Below, piece by piece: positions 33,852 through 42,815 of a stretch of 64,000 bases of DNA (within the stretch, counting starts at the first letter, position 1; each line of letters opens with the position of its first letter). The position numbers and the translations under genes are program-made. The stretch is taken from assembly GCA_046635845.1 (NCBI GenBank), contig JAQQXN010000002.1; one strand, given 5' to 3'. Under the pieces are notes generated by a model. That model was not told the origin of the DNA and made no database searches. It saw nothing but the letters and a program-made list of their open reading frames with translations. Source of the stretch: UBA168 sp011055275 (GTDB lineage: Archaea > Thermoproteota > Thermoprotei_A > Marsarchaeales > UBA168).

Positions 33852-34502
33852 TTAACCACTTAAGCTTATGGGCTTACCCATGGTAAGCTTTATTATAACA
33901 GATCCGATCTCAACCGAGGGGTTCTTGAATTCCCTTCCTACCTCGTTTAAGACCGCAAGGGCGTTTTCCGCGACGTCCTTATCGCTTAGGTCCTCTTCAC
34001 CTATCTTAACGGAGAAATATGGCTGTTCTCTCATGCGTACCTTGGCCGTCCTTTTTGCTCTCTCTATTAGGTTTGTCATATCTGCATTCGGGGGTATTGG
34101 ATCCGGCATTTTCCCTCTAGGGCCGAGGAACGGGCCAAGCACTCTACCGACCAGAGGCATGAGTTCGGGCTCGGCAAGGTAATAATCATAGCTTTTCGCA
34201 ACTTTTCTCGCGGCTTTTTTGTCAGACGCCAAAGCTGCAAGCTCATCCCTTCCCATGGTGAAGGCGGCGCCTGCTTTTTCGGCCATAGCGCGCCTTTCCC
34301 CAACCGCGAAGACCGCGACCTCAGTAGACTTAAGTGGATGAGGAAGAATTACCGATTTATTCTGCTTGTACTCTGGCTTTCTGGAATCGAAGTGAGGTAA
34401 TTTAACGACAAGCTCAAAGCTTTGCTTGAAGTTTCTTGGCTTAGACTCCGCTCTTGCCTTCTTGACGGCCTCAGTAAGTTCCTCTAAAGTAGGTATAGGC
34501 AT
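33852..34502 (-). CDS. rpl1: Large ribosomal subunit protein L1 (uL1)
   Basis: This 216-aa L1 stalk protein contains FLGPRGKMPDPIPPNADM, the highly conserved rRNA-binding loop, and a KNPSVEIGSVIIKLTMGKP C-terminal block. The ATG at 34502 overlaps the L11 TGA (TGATG), and GTGGTGA just upstream can act as the Shine-Dalgarno site. Two in-frame GTGs immediately upstream are alternatives. In many archaea L1 represses its own operon; no operator copy was identified here. Confidence 0.95.
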   Translation of the reverse strand: MPIPTLEELTEAVKKARAESKPRNFKQSFELVVKLPHFDSRKPEYKQNKSVILPHPLKSTEVAVFAVGERRAMAEKAGAAFTMGRDELAALASDKKAARKVAKSYDYYLAEPELMPLVGRVLGPFLGPRGKMPDPIPPNADMTNLIERAKRTAKVRMREQPYFSVKIGEEDLSDKDVAENALAVLNEVGREFKNPSVEIGSVIIKLTMGKPISLSG

Positions 34503-35029
34503 CACCACTTCGCCCTCTCTGCTTCAAGCTCTATCTCGCCTTTGCTTAAAAGCTGATCATATTTGCCAGAGTCAAGATCTGAAATTATCTCCTTTGGTTT
34601 CTTTCCCTCGACGGTGAGGCCTACGGACGCGGCTACCCCTAAAACGGTCTTTACCGCAGCTTTGAAGCTCGAAGCGGTGAGCGACTTCGCCTTTTGCTCA
34701 GCGATTTTAACAATTGCCTCCATACTTATGTCACCTGCCGTTGCTTCCCCTGCTACTCCGGGCTTCCCAACGCCACTGCTCTTGCCTATCTCGTGAAGCA
34801 GAAGGGATGATACCGATGGCTGCCCTACTTCTACTTCAAAGTCCTTGGTACTCATATCTATTATCACTTTGACTGGAACCTTCATCCCGCTGTACTGCTT
34901 GGTCAACTCATTGATCTTCGCTACGACCTGTGGTGTTTTTACGCCGGTCGGTCCCAACGCCTGCCCTATGGGAGGGCCTGGAGTTGCCTTTCCCGCGTCG
35001 ACTCTGAACTTGAAAACCTTCTTAGCCAT
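34502..35029 (-). CDS. rpl11: Large ribosomal subunit protein L11 (uL11)
   Basis: This 175-aa protein forms part of the GTPase-associated centre. ATPGPPIGQALGPTGV is the N-terminal signature; the C-terminal domain has GEATAGDISMEAIVKIAEQK and a VLGVAASVGLTVEGKKP rRNA-contact segment. ATG 35029 has a GAGGGTG site upstream and is preferred over a TTG three codons earlier. It overlaps the end of spt5 by 8 nt. Confidence 0.95.
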   Translation of the reverse strand: MAKKVFKFRVDAGKATPGPPIGQALGPTGVKTPQVVAKINELTKQYSGMKVPVKVIIDMSTKDFEVEVGQPSVSSLLLHEIGKSSGVGKPGVAGEATAGDISMEAIVKIAEQKAKSLTASSFKAAVKTVLGVAASVGLTVEGKKPKEIISDLDSGKYDQLLSKGEIELEAERAKW

Positions 35030-35510
35030 TTTGAACACCCTCGCTTTCCTTTACAGCCTCAGATGAGATTACCTTTAAGGAATCCGCGGAAACCACGACT
35101 GGCATCACATTTGGGGTGCCAATCAAGCTGATTCCAACCTCGCCCTTTGCCTTGTTTATGAATTCAATTTTTCCCCTCATACCCTTGAGAAGACCACCGG
35201 TTACCTCAACGAGATATCCCTCCTTGATTTGATCGATTACGGGGGCAGGAACTAGCATCTTTTGCAGCTCATCATCTTTCACGAGACCTTTGATTCTTCC
35301 TCTTACGTATCTACTTCCATCAATGAGTCTATCTACAGCGGCGAAGTTAACGGCCTCGACAATAAGATATCCCCTTAAAGATGGGATGCTTGTTATGGAT
35401 TGAATTTGCGATGCTTCAGTGGAGTTCATCTCCTTGGCTTTTTGGGCGAGTTCGTCTACTGCCTCATCTTCTTTGCCGCGGGCTACCTTAATCGCGTAAT
35501 TAAACGGCAT
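35022..35510 (-). CDS. spt5: Transcription elongation factor Spt5/NusG
   Basis: This 162-aa protein has an N-terminal NGN domain (NYAIKVARGKEDEAVDELAQ ... SIPSLRGYLIVEA) that binds RNA polymerase. A KOW domain (GYLVEVTGGLLKGMRGKIEFI) contacts the ribosome or other factors. ATG 35510 is 5 nt after GGTGAT, so the upstream GTG/ATG readings are less likely. It lies between secE and L11, the standard archaeal order. Confidence 0.95.
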   Translation of the reverse strand: MPFNYAIKVARGKEDEAVDELAQKAKEMNSTEASQIQSITSIPSLRGYLIVEAVNFAAVDRLIDGSRYVRGRIKGLVKDDELQKMLVPAPVIDQIKEGYLVEVTGGLLKGMRGKIEFINKAKGEVGISLIGTPNVMPVVVSADSLKVISSEAVKESEGVQNG

Positions 35511-35519
35511 TAACATCAC

Positions 35520-35678
35520 CTAAAGTGGAAGCGCGGCCATAAGGATGTGAATTAAGAAAGCCAAAACTCCGATTGCAAGAAGTCCTATGAACGTTATTCT
35601 CGTGGATAACCAGAACTCCTTGCGAGTAGGCTTTCTTACCAGCTTCATGGTCGTGACTATGTCTTTCCATAGAGACAT
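35520..35678 (-). CDS. secE: Protein translocase subunit SecE/Sec61 gamma
   Basis: This 52-aa protein has the Sec61-gamma layout: a short amphipathic N-terminal helix with the conserved VRKPTRKEFWLSTRIT segment, then one membrane helix (FIGLLAIGVLAFLIHILMAAL). It clamps SecY in the membrane. It starts with ATG at 35678 and ends 10 nt before the spt5 ATG. A CTTAATTGTG box is about 30-40 nt upstream, probably the promoter of the five-gene operon. Confidence 0.93.
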   Translation of the reverse strand: MSLWKDIVTTMKLVRKPTRKEFWLSTRITFIGLLAIGVLAFLIHILMAALPL

Positions 35679-35860
35679 TCTCTTTTAGACTTGGACGGGC
35701 ACAATTAAGCTTAGCGAGTGAAAAGCATCGCAAAGGACGAATAAGCCTCAAGGTGCTCAATGGATTTCATTCCCACGTTTTGCTTCTTGATTAGGCCTGC
35801 AAAAGGGAAGGGGGATGCCATCCCCATAAGGTTAAAAGTCTATGTCGCAATTAACGCGCG

Positions 35861-37615
35861 ATGCTGTACTCAGAAGTGGCGAGTTTTTACTCGAAGATCG
35901 AGTCAACCACTAAAAGGCTTGAGATAACCTCCATTTTGGTTGACATGCTCAAGAGGGCCAGCAAGGATGAGGTTGGTCCGTTGGCTTATCTAACGCTGGG
36001 AAAGTTGTATCCCGACTTCGTCGGAATCGAGATAGGACTTGGTGAGAAACTTGTTGAGAGGGCGTTGGCCAAGTCCGTCGGAGTACCTCTGAAAGAAGTT
36101 GAGACGCTTTACAAGAAGACCGGAGATCTTGGGCTGGTAGCTGAGCAGATCTTTAAGGCAAAGGCAATACAGCAGCTCGTTCAACCGCAGCCGCCTACAG
36201 TAAAAGACGTGTACTTAACGCTGGATAAAATAGCTCGCTCAGCTGGCGGCGGCTCACAGGATGAGAAAATGGGATGGCTTTCGGGTATTTTTGGTGGTCT
36301 CACTCCTGTAGGGGCCAAATACTTGGTCAGAACGGTCATGGGAAAGCTGAGGCTTGGAGTTGCGGATATGACCATCTTGGATGCGCTTGCGGAGATCTAT
36401 GCTGGAGGAGATAGGTCCCTTATAGAAAGGGCGTATAACTTGACCAGTGACATAGGACAGGTGGCCGAGAGCCTTGCTGAGAGCGGATTGGAAGGCATCA
36501 AGATGATAAAGCCCACGCCCGGAAAGCCGATTCGGCCAATGCTCGCTGAACGCCTTAAGAGCCCAGAAGAGGTTCTTGCGAAGCTCGGTGGAAAGGCCGC
36601 GCTTGAGTATAAGTACGACGGGGAGAGATGCCAGGCGCACATAACCCATGGGAACGTCGAGTTATTTAGCCGCAGGCTGGAGAAGATCACTTCTCAGTTT
36701 CCCGACGTTATCTCCTCCATCGCGAAGCATGTTAAGGCATCGGAGGCGATAGTCGAAGGCGAGATAGTTGGCGTTGATCCCAACACTGGAGAATTGATGC
36801 CGTTTCAATTACTTATGCACAGAAGAAGGAAGTACGGTGTTGAGGAGGCACTGGAGGAGATCCCTACTAACATATTTCTCTTTGATGTCATGTACTTAAA
36901 TGGCAATGACCTCACACAGGTTCCATACGTTCAGCGCAGGAAGGCACTTGAGAGTGTGGTCGATACGTCTGGGTCAGTAAAGCTGGCAACGAGGACTTTG
37001 GTATCCGATCTTAGTACATTTGAGTCTTTTTTTGAAGAGGCGATAAGCGATGGATGCGAAGGGGTTATGGCTAAGGATATCAGCGATGCATCGGTATACC
37101 AAGCTGGCGCCAGAGGGTGGCTTTGGATAAAGTACAAGCGCGATTACAAGAGCGAGCTGGCAGATACGGTAGACTTGGTGATAGTTGGCGCGTTCAATGG
37201 GAGGGGAAAGCGCGCAGGGACTTATGGAGCGCTGTTACTTGCAGCATATGATAAGGCCAAGGACGAATTCTGCACTGTCTGCAAGCTGGGCAGCGGCTTT
37301 TCGGATGAGGAACTTTTCTCGTTGCCCCAGAAGCTCGGTGATGCAAGGGTAGAACGCAAGCCGGCGCGCGTCGAAAGCCTGCTTCAGCCTGATGTTTGGT
37401 TTGAGCCAAAGTACGTCATAGAGGTAAAGGGGGCCGAGATAACGCTTAGTCCAATCCATACTGCCGCTTATGGAAGGATCAAGGAAGGAGCGGGGCTCGC
37501 AATAAGGTTTCCGCGCACTACGGGAAAGTGGAGAACAGATAAAGCTCCTGAGGATGCAACCACGACCGATGAGCTGGTGGAAATGTACCAAAGCCAGCTG
37601 AAAAAAATCTCATAG
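35861..37615 (+). CDS. lig: ATP-dependent DNA ligase
   Basis: This 584-aa replicative ligase has the adenylation motif EYKYDGERCQAH with Lys at about residue 251. Motif III is IFLFDVMYLNG, motif IV is DGCEGVMAKD, and motif V is WLWIKYKRDY. The N-terminal DNA-binding domain (1-215) and C-terminal OB domain are complete. Length is typical for crenarchaeal/thaumarchaeal LigI. ATG 35861 lies about 28 nt after a GGTTAAAAG box. It is monocistronic and divergent from secE. Confidence 0.95.
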   Translation: MLYSEVASFYSKIESTTKRLEITSILVDMLKRASKDEVGPLAYLTLGKLYPDFVGIEIGLGEKLVERALAKSVGVPLKEVETLYKKTGDLGLVAEQIFKAKAIQQLVQPQPPTVKDVYLTLDKIARSAGGGSQDEKMGWLSGIFGGLTPVGAKYLVRTVMGKLRLGVADMTILDALAEIYAGGDRSLIERAYNLTSDIGQVAESLAESGLEGIKMIKPTPGKPIRPMLAERLKSPEEVLAKLGGKAALEYKYDGERCQAHITHGNVELFSRRLEKITSQFPDVISSIAKHVKASEAIVEGEIVGVDPNTGELMPFQLLMHRRRKYGVEEALEEIPTNIFLFDVMYLNGNDLTQVPYVQRRKALESVVDTSGSVKLATRTLVSDLSTFESFFEEAISDGCEGVMAKDISDASVYQAGARGWLWIKYKRDYKSELADTVDLVIVGAFNGRGKRAGTYGALLLAAYDKAKDEFCTVCKLGSGFSDEELFSLPQKLGDARVERKPARVESLLQPDVWFEPKYVIEVKGAEITLSPIHTAAYGRIKEGAGLAIRFPRTTGKWRTDKAPEDATTTDELVEMYQSQLKKIS

Positions 37616-37645
37616 TAATAGTTACTTTGTTTTACGTTTTATTGT
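37614..37645 (+). terminator. Candidate terminator after DNA ligase
   Basis: AGTAA-TAG-TTACT (37614-37626) is a small perfect inverted repeat overlapping the ligase stop. It is followed by T-rich sequence (TTGTTTTACGTTTTATTG). T-rich runs are the main signal for archaeal polymerase release; the stem may be incidental. Confidence 0.35.
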
Positions 37646-37971
37646 TCACGAACGGTCCGGGTACCTATATGACGTTGGTTTCCGTTTCTTCGATAGGTAA
37701 GGCTAGGCCTTACATGGAGGCCAATTCTTTGTTTAAGGCAAGAGCTCTTGGCGTCTATAGATCCATCCAACGAAGCCACGATGCGTAGCGCGCATTGATT
37801 CTTTTGGATAAGGGCCTGGATGTGGTCCTTATATGCCGCTCAATTCTTAATCATCTAGGAGAAGATATGACCATTTGGTGAGACGAAATAGTTCCTTATC
37901 GCATGATTCCTGTGGTCTTGTTTGAAAGTATTTGAGCCATAATTTAAATACTACTGCATAATATGCACCGT
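37646..37971. other. Spacer between ligase and pilus ATPase genes
   Basis: About 325 bases hold no recognised gene. A 39-codon ATG frame (37669-37788) is open and contains a perfect TAAGGC-TAG-GCCTTA palindrome (37698-37712), but it has no family match. An ATTTAAATAC box at about 37941-37950 sits 22-31 nt before ATG 37972 and is taken as the ATPase promoter. Confidence 0.45.
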
Positions 37972-39471
37972 ATGTCTGCTACGGCCTCCAAGAGTTATAT
38001 CGAGATGTATCCTGTCGAGGCCCCTTACTGTTACGCTGGGATACGCAGAGAGACCTCAACAAACGCCCTGGTTTATGAGGTTGTTGAACCTAGGCTGAGC
38101 GAGGAAGACGTGAAAAAGATAGGCATAATAAAGCAGTATCTTCTGGAGGAGTGGGTTGTTCCGCTTGAAGCAATAAGCCTAGATAGAGAGAAAGCAGTTG
38201 AACTGCTGAAGACTGCTGTACTGCACGTTATAAAGCGCAACAAGATCAGCGTGCCTGGCAACGTTCTTCAAAAGTATTACTACTACCTAACCAGAGATCT
38301 TATAGATTATGGAAAGATAACGCCATTGATCAGGGATGTTAACGTCGAGGATGTAGTTTGCAACGGGACAGCGATTCCCGTCTTCGTGGTTCACAGGAGA
38401 TATGGGGAGCTTGAAACAAATGTCATATTTAATTCAGAAGAGGAGTTGGATGCCATGGTTGAAAGGCTTGCCTTTATGGCGAACAGGGATATCTCCTTGG
38501 CTAAGCCGATAGTGGATGGTATCTTGCCGAATGGCAGTAGGGTGCTAATAACATACAAGAAGGAGGTATCTGGAAGCGGTTCTACTTTCACCATAAGGAA
38601 CTTTAGGCCAGAGCCTCTTACCATAATTGACCTTATATCGAATAAAGTCCTCGAGCCCAAGGAAGCGGCCTACATATGGGAGCTACTGGAATCAAAGAAA
38701 TCCGTCGTTGTGATAGGGTCTACGGGGGCCGGAAAAACCACGCTCTTGAATGCCATAATAGACTTAATCGACCCACAGGAAAGGATAGTTACCATAGAGG
38801 AGACACCGGAGCTCAGGCTTGAAAGGGAGAACTGGGTATCTCTGCACAGCAAGGGCATAGAGGGAGAGCAATCAAGCATAACCCTTTTTGAGTTGCTTAA
38901 GGCGAGCTTAAGGCAGAGACCCGACTACATAGTCGTTGGCGAGATAAGGGGGGAGGAGGCCGTTGTGTTCTTCCAGTCTATAATGACCGGTCACGGTGGG
39001 CTAACCACAATTCACGCCGACAGCGTGGATTCTATGATAAACAGGTTGATAAGTCCCCCCATATCAGTGTCTCCATCGCTTATCCCTGCCGTGTCCGCTG
39101 TAGTGCACATAAGCCGCATATCGACCCACTCTGGCTTCGTTAGAAGGGTAAGTTCCATAGACGAGATAACAAGCTATGACTTGGCAACAAACAGAGTTCT
39201 TTATCAGAACTACGCGACCTGGAATCCGTCTAAGGATATAGTCGAGTATGGTAACAGCGTGGTAATGGAATCTATATCTTCGTCTACTAAGAGGCCGTTA
39301 AAGGAGATTTACCTCGAGGTAGATGACAAGGCTGAGATACTCAAGTGGATGGCTAGGACCCACAGAAATACCAGAATGGATGTCATATCGGTTATGCGCG
39401 ATTATTATGCAAACAAAAAGGAAATAGTCATCAAGGCAAGGTTATCGAATCAATCGGGGCGTTCCCAGTGA
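37972..39471 (+). CDS. Type IV pilus/archaellum-type assembly ATPase (FlaI/TadA/VirB11 family)
   Basis: This 499-aa secretion ATPase has Walker A GSTGAGKTTLL, the Asp box in TIEETPELRL, Walker B YIVVGEIRGEEA and the His box GHGGLTTIHADS. A long N-terminal domain with a YYYYLTRDLIDYGKI helix precedes the core, as in FlaI. It powers assembly of an archaeal type IV pilus or related filament. The next gene encodes the partner membrane protein, overlapping by 4 nt. No pilin or prepilin peptidase gene was seen nearby. I prefer ATG 37972 over an ATG three codons upstream by TATA spacing. Confidence 0.92.
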   Translation: MSATASKSYIEMYPVEAPYCYAGIRRETSTNALVYEVVEPRLSEEDVKKIGIIKQYLLEEWVVPLEAISLDREKAVELLKTAVLHVIKRNKISVPGNVLQKYYYYLTRDLIDYGKITPLIRDVNVEDVVCNGTAIPVFVVHRRYGELETNVIFNSEEELDAMVERLAFMANRDISLAKPIVDGILPNGSRVLITYKKEVSGSGSTFTIRNFRPEPLTIIDLISNKVLEPKEAAYIWELLESKKSVVVIGSTGAGKTTLLNAIIDLIDPQERIVTIEETPELRLERENWVSLHSKGIEGEQSSITLFELLKASLRQRPDYIVVGEIRGEEAVVFFQSIMTGHGGLTTIHADSVDSMINRLISPPISVSPSLIPAVSAVVHISRISTHSGFVRRVSSIDEITSYDLATNRVLYQNYATWNPSKDIVEYGNSVVMESISSSTKRPLKEIYLEVDDKAEILKWMARTHRNTRMDVISVMRDYYANKKEIVIKARLSNQSGRSQ

Positions 39472-40514
39472 AACTTAAAGACTTATTCAAAAAGAAGGTT
39501 AACGTTACAATTCAGATAGGAGAGGTTCGCACCCCATCTGAGGCGTCTTCAGGCAAGGTCCCTCCGGACGAGGCCGAGCGGCTAGAAGGAGGTTCCTTGG
39601 AAGAGGAGCCTACCCGTGAGGAAATTATCATAAAGAACAAGTCCTTAGTGAGCGCTGGCGCTTGGAGCAGGCGGAACATGGGTTTTCTCTCGATCTTATC
39701 GTCGTTGGTGCGTGAGTACGTGCCCGAGCTCAAGAAGGCCGGTATTTACGTTGATGAGCAGGATTTCATGGCCTTTTGGTCGGTACTTATGTTCGTTGGA
39801 ACCGTGGGAGGTTTCTTCACGGGCTTCGCGGTCTTCTTTTCAATCACCCGTAATTTGGTCAGCGCTTTGGTGCTTGGGACGTCGACAGGGCTTATAGGAT
39901 TCTCGCTGGGACTCGGAGCTCCCCTTTATTACGTATCGTCTAAGAAATCGTCAAGAAAAGTAGAGTTGGAGGCAGTGCTGCCCTTCATTGTGGAGAGGTT
40001 CGCGAGCTACATAGAAGCAGGGGCACCGTTGAAAGAGCTCATAAATTCCTTTAAGGACAGGCACATATATGGCATATGGATAGACGAGATTAACGAGATA
40101 AGGAAAGAGATAGACCTCCTAGGAATATCCCCATCTGATGCAATAATGAACGCAGCCAAAAGAAGCCCATCAGACGAGCTTTCCAATTTCTTATCTAGCT
40201 TTGTGCTGAGCATGAAGAGCAGTGTGGATCTCAGGCCCTTCATAAATCACGAAAGGGAGAACATAATGAACCAGAAGCGCCTTACGATCGATAAGTTCCT
40301 TGAAAACCTAGGAGCGTTGACTGAAAGCGTGATATCCCTGTTCGTCATACTTCCGATTACGATATTGACTATGGGCATGATCGCGGCAACTATCGGCGGA
40401 GGGTTCTTTGGACTTAATCCAACGGCGCTTATTTTAGTTACGAGCTTTGTGATAATGCCGCTGATGTTCCTGGTAGCTATGGAAAGCGTGAGCTCGATTA
40501 CCCCTCGGATGTGA
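39468..40514 (+). CDS. Pilus assembly membrane protein (FlaJ/TadC, T2SSF domain)
   Basis: This 348-aa protein has a charged N-terminal 65 residues, two helices around residues 95-145 (WSVLMFVGTVGGFFTGFAVF ...) and a cytoplasmic T2SSF domain. That domain contains LPFIVERFASYIEAGAPLKEL and GISPSDAIMNAAKRSPSDELSNFL. Two C-terminal helices follow. It is the platform partner of the upstream ATPase. Full-length FlaJ usually has two T2SSF units in about 500 or more residues; this has only one. The GTG start overlaps the ATPase stop. The last 81 nt overlap the opposite-strand gene at 40434. Confidence 0.85.
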   Translation: MKLKDLFKKKVNVTIQIGEVRTPSEASSGKVPPDEAERLEGGSLEEEPTREEIIIKNKSLVSAGAWSRRNMGFLSILSSLVREYVPELKKAGIYVDEQDFMAFWSVLMFVGTVGGFFTGFAVFFSITRNLVSALVLGTSTGLIGFSLGLGAPLYYVSSKKSSRKVELEAVLPFIVERFASYIEAGAPLKELINSFKDRHIYGIWIDEINEIRKEIDLLGISPSDAIMNAAKRSPSDELSNFLSSFVLSMKSSVDLRPFINHERENIMNQKRLTIDKFLENLGALTESVISLFVILPITILTMGMIAATIGGGFFGLNPTALILVTSFVIMPLMFLVAMESVSSITPRM

Positions 40515-41114
40515 AGGTCGGCGGTTTTCCTTTTCCATCATTCTTGCGATGGTCCAGCGTATCGTGGATATGATCTCCCTTGTTCTTCTCTGATCGTTTA
40601 TGTTTTTGATTTTTATCTGCGTTATGTTGTTCTCGTTATCGGTGAGTACCTCGTAAGTTAAAGCGCCTCCAGCAGGTAGTTGTCCCTCCTGTTCTCTTTG
40701 CTTATCCCTCTTCTCGTAGTCCCCCAGAACTTTATCCAGGAAGAACGACTTAAAAGGAGGGATATCGGGCTTAAGGGCTACCAACAGATCTATCTTCATT
40801 TCGTTATCGTGCTGGAATATGGCCGCAACCTTCCTGTCGCCTATGGATATTTGTGCCGTTGGTACCTCGCTGACCTCTTCTTTCGCAGGTTGCGGCACGG
40901 GTTCTGGCCTCGCTTCCTTGGGAGGTGTTTTTTCGCTGACTTCGACCGAGCCTTGCTTGGGCTCCTCGGTCTCCACTTGGACGCCTTCTGCTTTCGGGGT
41001 CCTGTTGCTTTCCATTACGCTCACCAGTGCTTTAAGCGCCGCTAATTCCTCGTCGAGCTCCTCAATTCTTTTCTTTATCCATGATAACGCCTTCTCCTGG
41101 TCGCTGTTTTCCAT
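40434..41114 (-). CDS. Conserved hypothetical protein with coiled coil and acidic linker
   Basis: I recognise no named family for this 226-aa protein. Residues 1-35 form a heptad-like helix (EKALSWIKKRIEELDEEL). Residues 38-90 are a Pro/Glu/Lys-rich linker. Residues 92-195 form a compact domain (ISIGDRKVAAIFQHDNEMKI ... GGALTYEVLTDNENNITQIKI ... ISTIRWTIARMMEK). The final 30 residues are His/Arg-rich and antisense to the FlaJ-like gene, so they are probably an unconserved run-on. ATG 41114 follows a TTTTTTATGTCC box. Comparable crenarchaeal proteins with the same domain ending probably exist, from memory only. Confidence 0.65.
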   Translation of the reverse strand: MENSDQEKALSWIKKRIEELDEELAALKALVSVMESNRTPKAEGVQVETEEPKQGSVEVSEKTPPKEARPEPVPQPAKEEVSEVPTAQISIGDRKVAAIFQHDNEMKIDLLVALKPDIPPFKSFFLDKVLGDYEKRDKQREQEGQLPAGGALTYEVLTDNENNITQIKIKNINDQRRTREIISTIRWTIARMMEKENRRPSHPRGNRAHAFHSYQEHQRHYHKARN

Positions 41115-41194
41115 ACGCTATCAACAGTACCCTGGACATAAAAAAGTTGCGTAAGCTCAGTTGATAATACAGGTTAAGCAAGTGCTGCACGACT

Positions 41195-41818
41195 TCAAGG
41201 AGCAGACCTTTCATAGTGAACGTGCCTTTCAGAGAGCTTTTCGGATACAAGGGCCCATATTTTCCGTTGGACGTCCGCGCGGTTTCCCTCTGCATCTATG
41301 GGGATTAGCTCACCTTCGCGACAGAGTTGCTCGTATTTTTGCTGAACGCGAGTCTGAAGGGTTTCCTGCTCGGTATATTGAACATGTTTTCTTTTGGTTA
41401 CGCGTGCCGTTGCCGTCTTAGCGCTAATCCTAAGGAGTATGGCTAGGTCAGGCTTTAGAGCGAAGTCGTTGATGCACTTCACGTAGGCCTCGTCGACCCC
41501 CATGGAGCTCTGATATGCTATGCTTGAGTGATAGTAGCGGTCGCATATCACTATTTTGCCTGACTGTAGCGCTGGTCTTATGAGCTTTTCAACGTGATCA
41601 TAGCGGTCCGCAGCGAAGAGCAGCGCTAGGAGCTTCGCTGGAACTTCCCCTTGTCCTTTGAGCAGTTTTTGTATCAGCCTCCCTATCTGGCCATCTGTTG
41701 GTTCATGTGTTAGTATTGTATCGATTCCGTCGCGAAGTAACCTCTTATGAAGTAGTCTCGCCTGCGTGGTCTTTCCGCAGCCGTCAATGCCCTCGATAGT
41801 AACAAATAGACCCCTCAA
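41195..41818 (-). CDS. tmk: Thymidylate kinase
   Basis: This 207-aa enzyme phosphorylates dTMP to dTDP. The P-loop is EGIDGCGKTTQ (about residues 8-18), with THEPTDGQIGRLIQ, the DR(Y/H) motif CDRYYHSSIAYQ and a LID region around ARVTKRKHVQYTEQE. The start is a TTG about 25 nt after a CATTTATGCG box. It is monocistronic and divergent from the RNase P protein gene. Confidence 0.93.
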   Translation of the reverse strand: MRGLFVTIEGIDGCGKTTQARLLHKRLLRDGIDTILTHEPTDGQIGRLIQKLLKGQGEVPAKLLALLFAADRYDHVEKLIRPALQSGKIVICDRYYHSSIAYQSSMGVDEAYVKCINDFALKPDLAILLRISAKTATARVTKRKHVQYTEQETLQTRVQQKYEQLCREGELIPIDAEGNRADVQRKIWALVSEKLSERHVHYERSAP

Positions 41819-41928
41819 CCCATAGTAAGGCCTCCTCGCATAAATGCGTGTTGGTGTGAGCTGCCTCGACTAGCTCCTAAGGGAGCTGACAACTAACCTT
41901 TAAAGAGAGTTGCCATCACTTTTTGACG

Positions 41929-42288
41929 ATGGGCAAAAAAGAGGCTGAAGTCCTAAGCGTTGTCACCTATTACCTGAGCTTGGCAGAAAAAAATGCAAAA
42001 AAGCCCAATTCTAAGGAGTACGCTCAGAAGGCCTTGCTGCTCTGTGATAGGTTCAACATTCAAAGGCCATATTATCTTAGGCGCGAAGTGTGCCCTGAGT
42101 GCGGCTCCGTCTTGGTTCCCTCTGTTACATCGCGGGTAAGGTTAAGACGTGGGAGGGCCGTTACGACCTGTTTATCATGCGGCTACCGCGTGAGCAGAAG
42201 CTACCCAAAATTAAGGAAGGAAAAAGATGAGGATGGCATGCGGGCCTTGCCGCGGCGATGCCCACATGCGATGATTTTGATGCAATGA
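41929..42288 (+). CDS. rnp4: RNase P protein component 4 (Rpp21/Rpr2)
   Basis: This 119-aa protein of archaeal RNase P has helical N-terminal residues 1-50 (YYLSLAEKNAKKPNSKEYAQKA) and a zinc ribbon (REVCPECGSVLVP ... TTCLSCGYRVSRSYP). Together these match Rpp21. With Rpp29 it binds the specificity domain of the RNA in tRNA 5' processing. ATG 41929 is about 27 nt after CTTTAAAG and is preferred over a TTG two codons upstream. The last 15 residues look unconserved. Confidence 0.88.
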   Translation: MGKKEAEVLSVVTYYLSLAEKNAKKPNSKEYAQKALLLCDRFNIQRPYYLRREVCPECGSVLVPSVTSRVRLRRGRAVTTCLSCGYRVSRSYPKLRKEKDEDGMRALPRRCPHAMILMQ

Positions 42289-42476
42289 TTAAGTGCGTTG
42301 TGCCGGATTACCAGCCAAGTGCGATGTCTTAATCTTGTTCTTTGTGCTCTCTTGGTTAGTGTTCCGCGTGAAAGGTTACCTGATAAAGGCCTGTTTTCCA
42401 TCATGATTTGGGATGACGTCCATAGCTGTATCCATTAAACTTTAATAGTGACGTCCTATTTTCCAGTGACTTAACC

Positions 42477-42794
42477 ATGGAGTATGTATATGCGTCTCTA
42501 TTGATCCATCAGGCAGGTAAGGAGGTTACCGAGGACAATTTGAAAAAGGTGCTGGAAGCGGCTGGCATACAGGCTGACGACGTAAGGGTTAAGGCGACAG
42601 TTGCAGCCCTTAAAAATATAAACATCGATGAAGCGCTCAAGAATGCCACTGCGGTTGCAGCAGCACCAGCTGCAGTTGCGCCACAACCTAAAGTTGAAGA
42701 GGCAGCTAAGCCAGCGGAGAAGAAGGAAGAGCCAAAGGAAGAAGAGAAGGAAGAGGAAGAGGCTGCAGAGGGATTAGGGGCCCTCTTTGGATAA
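42477..42794 (+). CDS. rpl12: Large ribosomal subunit protein L12/P1
   Basis: This 105-aa archaeal stalk protein has an N-terminal dimerization domain (EYVYASLLIHQAGKEVTEDN ... LEAAGIQADDVRVKATVAAL). An Ala/Pro hinge and an acidic tail end in GLGALFG, the factor-binding sequence. It normally follows L10 directly; here it is about 9 kb away on the other strand and paired with L39e. A CTTTAATAG box lies about 36 nt upstream, so a short leader is likely. Confidence 0.96.
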   Translation: MEYVYASLLIHQAGKEVTEDNLKKVLEAAGIQADDVRVKATVAALKNINIDEALKNATAVAAAPAAVAPQPKVEEAAKPAEKKEEPKEEEKEEEEAAEGLGALFG

Positions 42795-42815
42795 GCGCTG
42801 GTCGTGGTGAGCCCT

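Noticed and set aside
36181..37591. Several minus-strand frames of 64-131 codons across the DNA ligase gene
   Set aside because: They are shadows of the ligase coding frame, whose motifs are complete and in order.
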